Translations under genes and position numbers: made by a program
The notes under the pieces: generated by a model
What the model saw: only the letters and a program-made list of their open reading frames with translations
What the model was told of the DNA's origin: nothing
The model's database searches: none
In this document: in pieces, positions 51,476 to 60,364 of the stretch
Layout of the letters: every line of letters starts with the position of its first letter
How positions within the stretch are numbered: the stretch's first letter is position 1
Assembly (NCBI GenBank): GCA_036261625.1
Contig: DATAKL010000034.1
Coordinates: forward strand, 62,001 to 126,000
Source: JAAXKN01 sp036261625
GTDB lineage: Bacteria; Bacteroidota; Ignavibacteria; Ignavibacteriales; SURF-24
Reading direction: 5' to 3'
Length of the DNA stretch: 64,000 bases

Positions 51476-53698
51476 ATGAAGATTAAATTATTATTTTTCG
51501 TTTTGTTAGTCGGCAATGTGCTTCTTTACGCAAGGCTCGATATTAAGAAGCCCCAGAAGGAGCATGCCACCTCGTTTGCTATAATTGTTGATGAGAAGAC
51601 CTACAGCAAGACCAAAGATGCCATTCTGGCCTACCGTGATGCCGTTGAAGATGACGGGCTTTCAACCTACGTTCTAGTAGATGACTGGAAGTCGCCCGAT
51701 GAAATTAAAGAAGAAATACAGAAACTCTATCATCAGACGCCTCCTTTGGAAGGAGTGGTCTTTATAGGGGACATTCCGATTCCGATGCTGAGGAATGTAG
51801 ATCATCTTACCTCCTCGTTCAAATATGAAAATAATCCGTCCGACTATTACTCCTCGTCGGTGCCTTCGGACCGTTTTTATGACGATTTTAATCTGAAATT
51901 CACCTTTCTGCACCAGGACAGTGAGCATCCTCTCTGCTTCTACTATTCACTTACGCCAGATTCGCCGCAGAAGGTAAATAAGACTATTTACAGTGCCCGC
52001 ATTAAACCCTCAGTTGATGATGAGAGCAAATATACTCTCATCAACCAGTATTTGACACGCGTTGTAAAAGAGAAAAAGCAGCAGAATAAGCTGGATAACA
52101 TGCTGGTTTATACGGGCGAAAGGTATTTTTCAGAATCACTTGCTGCCTGGGGCGACGAACAGCTTTCACTACGAGAGGAATTTCCGCAGGTTTTTAAGGC
52201 AGGCGGAAGAATGAAGAAATTAAACCACACCATGAGCCCCTACATGAAGGGCATTCTGCTCAGTGAAATTCAGGATCCCAAGCTCGATTTTGCAGTATTC
52301 CATGCTCATGGCGATGATAATCTACAGAGTCTTATAGATAATCCCAGGTCGAATGACATTGACGACAATATAGAGAACATAAAGCTTACTTTAAGAAAAG
52401 AGCTCCGCGATGCACGCCATAACGGCGAAAATGTGAATGACAAGAAAAAAGAGCTTAAAGAAGATTACAATGTGCCCGACAGTTGGTTTGACGGCGCTTT
52501 TGATCCCAAGGTAGTTTCCGAGGATTCACTGAACGACTACAAAATGACAATCTACGGGGACGATATAAGAAAGATCTCTCCGCAGGCAAAGCTAATTCTT
52601 TTTGACAATTGCTATAACGGTGCCTTCCATACGAGCCCTTATCTTGCAGGCGAGTATGTCTTCGGCTACGGCGCCACGATTGCAGGCATTGCAAACAGCA
52701 CTACCACACTGCAGGATCAGTGGGCAGAGGAATTCTCAGGTGTGCTCAATTACGGCACAAGGGTGGGGCTCTGGCACAAGATGAATAATGAGCTGGAAAG
52801 CCATCTTTTCGGCGATCCGACGTTTCATTTTACCACTGTGGATCCCAGGGTCAACCTGAACTATATGCTTACACAGGGGGTTAGCGATACGGCAACCTGG
52901 GAAAGAATGCGCTACTCCGATGAGCCGTCGCTGCGTGCGCTTGCCGTAAAAATGCTTTTTAAGATTAAGGGCGCCTCATATGAAAATGAACTTTTGAGCG
53001 CATACAGGACTGAGGATTCTTTTAACGTGCGTCTTGCGGCTTTAACCGCACTGGCAGAACTGAATACACCCTCGTTTGATAGTATACTGAAAGAATCTAT
53101 TCAGGACCCCTTTGAGTTCATAAGACGTGTTTCTGCAGTATGGATGGGAAAAGTTGGAAACCGCGAATACCTGTCGATTATGGCAAAGCAGCTTGTAACA
53201 GATGAATCTGAAAGAGTGATCTTCGACCTGAAGAAATCGATTGCATTTATAGATCCTGTTGCTGGCTACGAAGAGCTGGAAAAGTCGTTAAAGGAGATGC
53301 CTGATGCGGCTGACAAGGAAAATTTGAGAGAAATGATGAAGGGATCCATTCTGAATTCAAATGATCACCTGAACAAGGAACTGCTTCCGAATATTAAGAA
53401 CGATTCGCTTAGGATAAGGAAAAAGGTAAAGGAGATAGAATCTTTGAGAGTATACAACTACATACAGGCGGTACCCGAGCTCCTGCAGCTGGCACAGAAC
53501 AGCAGGGAGGACGTAGCAATAAGGGTTGCCACGCTTGAGGCCCTCGGCTGGTATGCCCTTGCATACAACAGGGATGCAATCTTAAAAACATGCGATGAAA
53601 TTATAAGTGCGGGCGACACGCCGCAGCAGGTTAAGGATGAAGCCTTAAGGACGAAAAACAGGATAAAGGAAGGCTTCAACAATCCCGTGACCTCATAA
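51476..53698 (+). CDS. Exported caspase-fold (C25/gingipain-like) protein with C-terminal HEAT repeats
   Basis: 740 residues from the ATG at 51476, which gives a clean signal peptide ending LLYA; a TTG at 51446 would add ten basic residues. The central part fits a clan CD peptidase: a strand then His278 in VFHAHGDD and Cys379 in LILFDNCYNG, the order and context of the gingipain catalytic pair, and FGDPTFHF near 446, matching the GDP motif of C25 proteins. From about 480 to 725 helical pairs with LRALAVKMLFKIKG, VRLAALTALAEL and AIRVATLEALGWYAL form HEAT-like repeats. Probably a periplasmic or secreted Cys peptidase or an inactive relative that binds protein partners. The fusion is unusual. 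Confidence 0.8.
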   Translation: MKIKLLFFVLLVGNVLLYARLDIKKPQKEHATSFAIIVDEKTYSKTKDAILAYRDAVEDDGLSTYVLVDDWKSPDEIKEEIQKLYHQTPPLEGVVFIGDIPIPMLRNVDHLTSSFKYENNPSDYYSSSVPSDRFYDDFNLKFTFLHQDSEHPLCFYYSLTPDSPQKVNKTIYSARIKPSVDDESKYTLINQYLTRVVKEKKQQNKLDNMLVYTGERYFSESLAAWGDEQLSLREEFPQVFKAGGRMKKLNHTMSPYMKGILLSEIQDPKLDFAVFHAHGDDNLQSLIDNPRSNDIDDNIENIKLTLRKELRDARHNGENVNDKKKELKEDYNVPDSWFDGAFDPKVVSEDSLNDYKMTIYGDDIRKISPQAKLILFDNCYNGAFHTSPYLAGEYVFGYGATIAGIANSTTTLQDQWAEEFSGVLNYGTRVGLWHKMNNELESHLFGDPTFHFTTVDPRVNLNYMLTQGVSDTATWERMRYSDEPSLRALAVKMLFKIKGASYENELLSAYRTEDSFNVRLAALTALAELNTPSFDSILKESIQDPFEFIRRVSAVWMGKVGNREYLSIMAKQLVTDESERVIFDLKKSIAFIDPVAGYEELEKSLKEMPDAADKENLREMMKGSILNSNDHLNKELLPNIKNDSLRIRKKVKEIESLRVYNYIQAVPELLQLAQNSREDVAIRVATLEALGWYALAYNRDAILKTCDEIISAGDTPQQVKDEALRTKNRIKEGFNNPVTS

Positions 53699-53722
53699 AT
53701 TTGCAGATAAACTTTTAAGACT

Positions 53723-53758
53723 GCCGGATATTTCAAGTAAGAAGTATCCGGCTTTTTT
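53723..53758 (+). terminator. Terminator after the caspase-fold gene
   Basis: Stem GCCGGATA/TATCCGGC (53723-53730 with 53745-53752), then six T. Confidence 0.88.
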
Positions 53759-53880
53759 ATTTTTCAGAAATAAATAGGGGAAAAAGGGATTTGATTGTCT
53801 CGGATTAAAGAGGTAATTTTAAGCATTAAATTCTTGAAATTTTTAACTATATAGATAACACAGCAGAAGGAAAAATTGTA

Positions 53881-55104
53881 ATGGCTAATTTTGAAGTCAG
53901 ACCTGCCGAAAGGACAGAAAATGTTACCTATGCGGTAAGGGACATTGTTGTTATTGCAAATGAAGTTGCCAAGACGGGCAAGGAAATGCTCTATCTGAAT
54001 ATCGGAGATCCGAACCTTTTTGATTTTCAGCCCCCGAGATATATGATAGATGCCACATATGAGGCGATGCTGAAGAACCTGAACGGATATTCTCCTTCCT
54101 CAGGCATTAAGGAAGCAGTTTCTGCCATTGAAGCAGAAGCCCACAACAAGGGAATTGACAACGTGCTAGATATCTTTGTTACTACCGGCGCAAGCGAAGC
54201 TATCGACCTTGCACTTACTTCACTCGTAAACGAAGGGGAAAACGTGCTTACCCCTACCCCGGGATACCCTCTCTATACAGCAATTTCAAGCAAGCTGAGA
54301 ATGATGGAAAACCCCTATTACCTGGATGAATCTAACGGCTGGCAGCCTGACATTGAAGATATCAAAAGCAAGATCAACAGTAAGACACGCGCTATCATTT
54401 TAATTAACCCGAACAACCCGACCGGCGCACTTTATACAACTGAAGTACTTCACCAGATAATTGACCTGGCATTGGAGCACAACCTGGTCATCTTTGCCGA
54501 TGAAATCTACGACAAGCTCCTTTATGACGGAAAGAAGCACATTTCAATTGCTTCATTAAATATGGACGTTCCCTGCATCACCTTCGGCGGACTTTCGAAG
54601 AACTATATGGTTCCGGGCTTCAGAATAGGCTGGGGTATCATTTCAGGGCGCCAGGAAGGCCTAAAGAAATATATTGAAGCTATAAACAAGCTCTTAAGGG
54701 CAAGGCTTTCAGCCAACCACCCCGAGCAGTATGCAATTAAGCCGGCCCTGGAAAGCGACCATGCGCACCTGAGTGAAGCCTTGAAGAAACTGACCGTGAG
54801 GCGCGATATGACGGTTAATATGCTGAATGCCATTCCCGGCATCAGCTGCGTTAAGCCTGAAGGCGCTTTCTACGCTTTCCCGAAGATTAACCTGGAGCAG
54901 CCCGATCTGCACTTCGTTTCTGAACTGATCAGGGAAACAGGCGTTGTACTGGTCCACGGAAGCGGATTTGGTCAGAAACCCGGATCGAAGCATTTCAGGG
55001 TAGTATTTCTGCCCAACGAGCAGATACTTGAGAAGGCTTATAACAACATAGCTCGCTTCTACGAAAAGTATACTGCAAAATATGCAGGCGTCAGTGTAGA
55101 ATAG
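53881..55104 (+). CDS. Class I/II PLP-dependent aminotransferase, AlaA-like
   Basis: 407 residues. PLP-site motifs: GASEAID near 98, INPNNPTGALY near 176, DEIYDKLLYDG near 207 and the Schiff-base Lys in FGGLSKNYMVPGFRIGW near 239. The N-terminal AVRDIVVIANEVAKTGKEML is typical of the alanine/aspartate aminotransferases of the AlaA and archaeal type. It transfers amino groups between an amino acid and 2-oxoglutarate or pyruvate. Monocistronic with a terminator. Confidence 0.93.
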   Translation: MANFEVRPAERTENVTYAVRDIVVIANEVAKTGKEMLYLNIGDPNLFDFQPPRYMIDATYEAMLKNLNGYSPSSGIKEAVSAIEAEAHNKGIDNVLDIFVTTGASEAIDLALTSLVNEGENVLTPTPGYPLYTAISSKLRMMENPYYLDESNGWQPDIEDIKSKINSKTRAIILINPNNPTGALYTTEVLHQIIDLALEHNLVIFADEIYDKLLYDGKKHISIASLNMDVPCITFGGLSKNYMVPGFRIGWGIISGRQEGLKKYIEAINKLLRARLSANHPEQYAIKPALESDHAHLSEALKKLTVRRDMTVNMLNAIPGISCVKPEGAFYAFPKINLEQPDLHFVSELIRETGVVLVHGSGFGQKPGSKHFRVVFLPNEQILEKAYNNIARFYEKYTAKYAGVSVE

Positions 55105-55133
55105 CTGAAAAGCCTGACATTTCCTTTATTTTT

Positions 55134-55186
55134 AACGGAAGGTGAGCCCTTTGAAAGAATGTTAGAGAGGCCCATCTTCCGTTTTT
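55134..55186 (+). terminator. Terminator after the aminotransferase gene
   Basis: Fifteen-bp imperfect stem (55134-55148 with 55169-55183, one G-U pair and one mismatch), then a run of T. Confidence 0.8.
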
Positions 55187-55263
55187 CATTTCTTGACTAC
55201 ATACTCCCATTTGCCTATATTTACGGATTAAGTAAAAACACTTTTCAGTTAAGAGTTTAACGT

Positions 55264-56496
55264 TTGAACGAGTACAAAAAGACAATTCTTCCCAGCGGGA
55301 TAAAGATTTTAACCGAGACAGTTCCCTATGTGAACAGCTTTTCTCTCGGATTCTGGTTTAATGTGGGTTCCCGCGACGAAAGCCGTCAGAATAACGGGAT
55401 TACGCATTTTATTGAGCATATGCTCTTTAAGGGAACCAACAAACGCTCCCCGAGAAGAATTGCCGAAGATATAGAGGCCTACGGCGGCTACCTGAACGCC
55501 TTTACTTCTAAGGAACATACCTGCTACTACGGGCGGGGACTTCAGAAGTACATTGAGCGCACTTTTGACGTGCTGGCAGATATGATTCAGGACCCGGCCT
55601 TTAAGGCTCAGGAAATTAAAAAAGAAGCCGGCGTTGTTGTAGACGAACTTCTGGATATTGAAGATAACCCGGAAGAGCTTATTTTTGACAAGTTTGAAGA
55701 AAGCCTTTTTGCCGGCAATCCCTTGGGACTCCCGATAATTGGCACAGAGGATAATATCAGGGGATTCAGCCGTACGGATCTCTTCACGTTCATTGAGGAA
55801 AAATACGGCCTTAATAACCTTACCATTGCTGCCTCGGGCGCCGTCAGCCACACGGAGCTTGTAAGGCTTGCAGAAAAGTACATAAAGAAGGATCTGGGGA
55901 AAAAATCGGTTAAAAGAAAAAAGGTTACCCCCAGGAAACCCTCTGAAGTAGTGGTGGATAAGGAGATTCAGCAGGTGCACACCATTTTAGGATGCGCCAC
56001 CTACGGCTATAAAGACGACATTGAGAGAACCAGGGTAAACGTTCTTTCACACATTCTTGGAGAAGGCAGCAGTTCACGGCTTTTCCAAACCATAAGGGAG
56101 CGTAACGGGATCTGCTATCAGCTCAACTCGTTCTTAAACTCTTTTTATGACGTTTCATCCTTCGGGGTTTACTTTTCCACAAACGAAAAGCTTTATGAAA
56201 AATCGCTGGGTTTGATTACCAGGGAATACAAAAAGGTAATGGAAAAGAAGGTTTCCGATAAAGAGCTTAAGAAAGCCAAGGAGTACTTAAAAGGAAGCAT
56301 GCTCTTAAGCCTGGAAGGGATGACAAACAGGATGTTCCGCATGGCGCAGTCGGAGATTTACTTCAATAATATAAAGACAATTGAAGAGTCGGTAAGGGAT
56401 ATAGATTCGGTAACGCCTGAAGACGTGCTTGAGAAGGCAAATGAAGTTTTGGATGAGAAGGTTTTAAGCAAACTAGTTATTAAAGCTGAAAAATAA
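55264..56496 (+). CDS. M16-family zinc peptidase (processing-peptidase-like)
   Basis: 410 residues. The inverted zinc motif HFIEH (H-x-x-E-H) lies near 48-52, and the third ligand Glu in the VVDELLDIEDNPEEL stretch near 125. The C-terminal half carries GEGSSSRLFQTIRERNG, the M16 substrate-binding segment. It resembles PqqL/YmxG-type bacterial peptidases that cleave small peptides or leader fragments. No signal peptide is seen, so it is cytoplasmic. The start is TTG at 55264. Followed by nuoG after 62 bases. Confidence 0.92.
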   Translation: MNEYKKTILPSGIKILTETVPYVNSFSLGFWFNVGSRDESRQNNGITHFIEHMLFKGTNKRSPRRIAEDIEAYGGYLNAFTSKEHTCYYGRGLQKYIERTFDVLADMIQDPAFKAQEIKKEAGVVVDELLDIEDNPEELIFDKFEESLFAGNPLGLPIIGTEDNIRGFSRTDLFTFIEEKYGLNNLTIAASGAVSHTELVRLAEKYIKKDLGKKSVKRKKVTPRKPSEVVVDKEIQQVHTILGCATYGYKDDIERTRVNVLSHILGEGSSSRLFQTIRERNGICYQLNSFLNSFYDVSSFGVYFSTNEKLYEKSLGLITREYKKVMEKKVSDKELKKAKEYLKGSMLLSLEGMTNRMFRMAQSEIYFNNIKTIEESVRDIDSVTPEDVLEKANEVLDEKVLSKLVIKAEK

Positions 56497-56558
56497 ATAT
56501 TAGTAGAAATTAAGTAACAGGTCAGGAATAAAAATCAGGAAGCAGGATTTTACATTTT

Positions 56559-58238
56559 ATGCCTAAGATTACAATAAACGGAAAAGAATTAGAATTCAAG
56601 GCGGGTCAGACCGTTATTGAAGTTGCAACGCAAAGCGGTATTAATGTGCCGCACTTCTGCTGGCATCCCGCACTTTCGGTATCGGGTAACTGCAGGATGT
56701 GTCTTGTGGAAATTGAAAAGATGCCGAAGCTGGCAATTGCATGCTCCACACTGGCTGCAGACGGAATGGTGGTTAACGTGGATTCAGACAAGGCCATTTC
56801 AGCCCGCAACGCAGTAATGGAATTCATGCTTATTAATCACCCTCTGGACTGCCCTATCTGCGACCAGGCAGGTGAATGCAAGCTTCAGGACTACGCCTAC
56901 AATTACGGTTCAGGCGAAAGCCGCTTTGAAGAAGAAAAATCTCACAATAAAAAGCGCGTGGAGCTCGGGCCCTTTGTGATGTTCGATGCCGAAAGATGTA
57001 TATCCTGCTCAAGATGCATCCGCTTCTGCGATGAGGTTGCAGGAGACAAGGAGCTGACCTTTACAAAAAGAGGCGACAGAGTTACTGTTTCAACATATCC
57101 CGGTGAAGAACTGGATAATCCTTACTCACTTAATACAACAGATATCTGCCCGGTGGGCGCCCTTACAAACCGCGACTTCCGCTTCAAGTCCAGAGTATGG
57201 GATATGTCTAAGACAAACTCAATCTGCACCGGATGCGCCCGCGGATGCAACGATGAAATCTGGGTCAGGAATAACGTTGTAATGCGTCTTACCCCGAGAT
57301 TCAATCAGGAAGTCAACAGCTACTGGATGTGCGATGAGGGAAGGCTCAATACATTTAAGTTTATAAATAATGAAAGAGTTGACGGTCCTTATGTAAGGCG
57401 CGACGGACAGCTTGTTAAGACAGGCTACGACGAGGCCCTTTCACAGACTGTTTCACACCTTAAGGCTTACAGTGCAACGGAAATTGCATTCTTAGGTTCA
57501 GCATTTGCTTCATGCGAAGATAATTTTGTTCTGGCAAAGGTGGCCAAGGGTGCTTTCCACGTAAAGAACATAGACTTTGCAAGGCACGTCCTTCCGGGTT
57601 CGGGTGACAACATCTTAAGGCGCGAGGATAAGAGCCCGAATGCTCTTGGCGCTGAACTCTCAGGCGTCAGGCCGACAGGCGAAGGATTAAATTTCGAGGG
57701 GATCATGGCGGCAATAAACTCAGGCAGAATAAAGGCTTTATACTGCCTGGAAGACGACATTGCAGCAATGAATCCTGAATATGAAGCAATATTGTCAAAG
57801 CTCGATTTACTGATCGTCCATGCCACAAACCACAACGCAACTACAGCCATTGCCGACATCGTATTCCCGGCTTCAACCTATGCCGAGAAGAACGGCACAA
57901 TGGTTAACTTCCAGGGAATGGTTCAAAGACTAAGGCCGGCTGTTTCAACCATCGACATGGACCGCAGCATGGAAGGCATGGAAATGAGCCGCCTGGACAA
58001 GTTTGGAACGGACTTTGACAAGTGGGCAAAGAAGAACAGGGTGGATGCCCGTGCAAGCTGGAAGATGCTCCAGTCTGTAGCATCCTTAATGGGGCTTAAG
58101 ATGAAGCATTCTATGGCTGAAGAGGTATTTGAAGATATGGCTTCTTCAATTGATTCGTTCCGCGGCCTGGACTATGATGTAATAGGGGAAAGCGGCGCAA
58201 AGGTTAAAGTTAGTAACACAGTAAAAGTAAAAAAATAA
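56559..58238 (+). CDS. nuoG: NADH-quinone oxidoreductase subunit G (NuoG), short form
   Basis: 559 residues. Cluster ligands read directly: [2Fe-2S] Cys34, 45, 48, 62; N5-type His94, Cys98, 101, 107; [4Fe-4S] Cys147, 150, 153 with Cys197, and Cys157; N7-type Cys223, 226, 230, 258. The molybdopterin-like C-terminal domain (about 280-540) is shortened relative to the 900-residue E. coli form. It carries electrons from the NADH arm toward the quinone site of complex I. It starts a nuoG-nuoH-nuoI run; nuoE and nuoF are not adjacent. Confidence 0.94.
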   Translation: MPKITINGKELEFKAGQTVIEVATQSGINVPHFCWHPALSVSGNCRMCLVEIEKMPKLAIACSTLAADGMVVNVDSDKAISARNAVMEFMLINHPLDCPICDQAGECKLQDYAYNYGSGESRFEEEKSHNKKRVELGPFVMFDAERCISCSRCIRFCDEVAGDKELTFTKRGDRVTVSTYPGEELDNPYSLNTTDICPVGALTNRDFRFKSRVWDMSKTNSICTGCARGCNDEIWVRNNVVMRLTPRFNQEVNSYWMCDEGRLNTFKFINNERVDGPYVRRDGQLVKTGYDEALSQTVSHLKAYSATEIAFLGSAFASCEDNFVLAKVAKGAFHVKNIDFARHVLPGSGDNILRREDKSPNALGAELSGVRPTGEGLNFEGIMAAINSGRIKALYCLEDDIAAMNPEYEAILSKLDLLIVHATNHNATTAIADIVFPASTYAEKNGTMVNFQGMVQRLRPAVSTIDMDRSMEGMEMSRLDKFGTDFDKWAKKNRVDARASWKMLQSVASLMGLKMKHSMAEEVFEDMASSIDSFRGLDYDVIGESGAKVKVSNTVKVKK

Positions 58239-58300
58239 GAAATCGCATAACTTAAGAAAAACAGCTTAAAATCAGAAACAGCTTAATTTTCGGGATCGCC

Positions 58301-59332
58301 ATGGAAATTTTAATTCAAGCAGGGATAGCCCTGGTAAAAATCCTTATCGTTGTAACCGTAATGCTCCTTACGGTATCCTATCTTGTTTATTTCGAGAGGA
58401 AGATATCGGCATGGATACAGAACAGAAGGGGACCTAACCGCGTCGGCCCGTATGGGGCACTTCAGCCTTTTGCAGACGTGTTCAAGCTTCTCTTAAAAGA
58501 AGATATTGTACCTGTAAACGCTAACAAATACATTCACTCACTTGCGCCTTTTATAACGCTCTTTGTTTCCTTTGCAACTTATGCGGTTATTCCCTTCGGG
58601 CCGGATATACACGTCTTCGGGCGCACAATTCAGCTTGCCTTAGCTGACGTGAATATAGGTGTTTTATATGTGCTCGCTCTGACCTCGCTCGGCGTATACG
58701 GCCTTACCTTTGCGGGCTGGTCGAGCGGCAGCAAGTACTCACTTTTAGGCGGCATCCGTTCTTCAGCACAGATGATATCCTATGAAGTCTCAATGGGTTT
58801 TTCAATTGCAGGCGTAATTTTGCTGGCAGAAAGCCTGAGGCCTGCGGCAATTGTTGCCTCGCAGTACGGATTTATGTGGAACGCATTCATTCAGCCGATT
58901 GGATTTATAACTTTTGTTGTCTCAGCCTTTGCCGAGACTAACCGTCTGCCTTTTGACCTTCCCGAGGCAGAGCCTGAACTTGTAGGCGGCTACCACACCG
59001 AATACAGCAGTATGAAATTCGCAGGATTTTTCCTTGCCGAGTATGCCAACATGATAATTGCAAGCGCCATGATAGTAACACTTTATTTAGGCGGCTGGCA
59101 GTTCCCTTATGTAGATAAATTCGGGCTTTCAACAGGTTTAACTGTAGGAATTCAGATCTTATCGTTCCTCTTCAAGATGGCCTGTGTACTCTTCTTCTTT
59201 ATCTGGGTGCGCTGGTCGATACCGCGTTTCAGGTACGATCAGTTAATGGATCTGGGCTGGAAAGTGATGTTTCCGTTGTCATTATTAAACCTCATATGGG
59301 TTGCAGCTTTAATAATGATATTCAAAATATAA
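58301..59332 (+). CDS. nuoH: NADH-quinone oxidoreductase subunit H (NuoH)
   Basis: 343 residues, eight helices. Conserved segments are YFERKISAWIQNRRGPNRVG (about 29-48), the QPFADVFKLLLKED loop, and FAETNRLPFDLPEAEPELVG (about 211-230), which lines the quinone channel. It forms the membrane-side interface of complex I. It is 62 bases after nuoG and 14 bases before nuoI. Confidence 0.97.
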   Translation: MEILIQAGIALVKILIVVTVMLLTVSYLVYFERKISAWIQNRRGPNRVGPYGALQPFADVFKLLLKEDIVPVNANKYIHSLAPFITLFVSFATYAVIPFGPDIHVFGRTIQLALADVNIGVLYVLALTSLGVYGLTFAGWSSGSKYSLLGGIRSSAQMISYEVSMGFSIAGVILLAESLRPAAIVASQYGFMWNAFIQPIGFITFVVSAFAETNRLPFDLPEAEPELVGGYHTEYSSMKFAGFFLAEYANMIIASAMIVTLYLGGWQFPYVDKFGLSTGLTVGIQILSFLFKMACVLFFFIWVRWSIPRFRYDQLMDLGWKVMFPLSLLNLIWVAALIMIFKI

Positions 59333-59346
59333 AGGAAAGGTTTTAT

Positions 59347-59841
59347 ATGCCGGTTAAAAAAAGAAAACAAGATTTAACACTATCAGAAAAGTTATATATA
59401 CCTGAAATCGTAAAGGGTCTGGGGATGACATTAAAGAGCATGTTCCGTCCCAAGTTTACGATGGAATATCCTGAAGTAAAGTTCATTCCGCCCGCATCAT
59501 ACAGGGGCCGTCCGGTGCTGGTAAAGGAAGAAAACGAGACTGAAAGGTGTGTTGCCTGCGGATTGTGTGCAAGGGTATGCCCGGCACTGGCAATTGAGGT
59601 TCAGGCAGCCGAGACGCCTCTTGAAAAGGAGCGTTACCCGGAGAAGTTTGAAATAAACATGCTGCGCTGCATCTTCTGCGGCTTCTGCGAGGAGGTATGC
59701 CCTGAAGAGGCGATTGTAATGAGTAAGGATTACGAGCTGGTCTACCGCGACAGAGGTGATGCAATTTACGGCAAGGACAAGCTTCTTGTACCGGTTCACC
59801 AGGTGGAAGACAGAATAGACTTCCTCAGAAACTTCAAATAA
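59347..59841 (+). CDS. nuoI: NADH-quinone oxidoreductase subunit I (NuoI)
   Basis: 164 residues from the ATG at 59347, which has AAGGAAAGG upstream; a longer frame start at 59296 lies inside nuoH. Two [4Fe-4S] ferredoxin motifs are visible, CVACGLCARVCP (about 62-73) and CIFCGFCEEVCP (about 102-113). It passes electrons toward the quinone site next to NuoH. No nuoJ-nuoN genes follow; the next 500 bases have no gene. Confidence 0.96.
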   Translation: MPVKKRKQDLTLSEKLYIPEIVKGLGMTLKSMFRPKFTMEYPEVKFIPPASYRGRPVLVKEENETERCVACGLCARVCPALAIEVQAAETPLEKERYPEKFEINMLRCIFCGFCEEVCPEEAIVMSKDYELVYRDRGDAIYGKDKLLVPVHQVEDRIDFLRNFK

Positions 59842-60364
59842 GACCACATTTCAATTTAGCCGGGAAGCATATGTTTCCCGGTTCAGTAATACTACCCTGA
59901 ATAAATTCATCTAAATAATATAATTGTTTTCAAAATGCTTGATTTTAATAAACACGCTTTGTAACTTAATCCAGTTTAATCATGTGAGCTTTAGCAATAC
60001 GAGGAACTCTTTCTGAGTAGCATATGCATATGACTGTTAAACATACGACAACATTTTTATACCCACCCAAACCTATCCTCATAGTAGACTTATCACAAAA
60101 GAAATCAGGGCATGCTAAAATTGACGGCAGTTACTATAAAAGTCCATTATTTTACAATTTTCTGAATCTGCGTGATAATGAGTTCCTGAGAAATATTGCT
60201 CCTCATGGAGTCCCTTCAGAAATGTATTTGTAGAATAATTGCGGTCAAAACCGGGACAATAGTTATTATTACTAACTATATATCAGCATGTTTTAAGGTC
60301 CCAAAGACCTTATCTGAAAAATCTGAATAGATCTAATTTCATGTTTAAATAAACTAAAATTATT
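59842..60364. other. Gene-poor region after nuoI
   Basis: 523 AT-rich bases where nuoJ would be expected. A 7-bp hairpin CCGGGAA/TTCCCGG (59860-59881) has no T run and is a weak stop signal at best. A 69-codon frame at 60024-60233 has no ribosome site or recognised similarity. I see no RNA gene. Confidence 0.5.

Noticed and set aside
59860..59881. Terminator after nuoI
   Set aside because: The CCGGGAA/TTCCCGG hairpin has no T run; recorded only as a hairpin.
60024..60233. 69-codon ORF after nuoI
   Set aside because: No ribosome site, no recognised similarity, AT-rich region; insufficient to call a gene.
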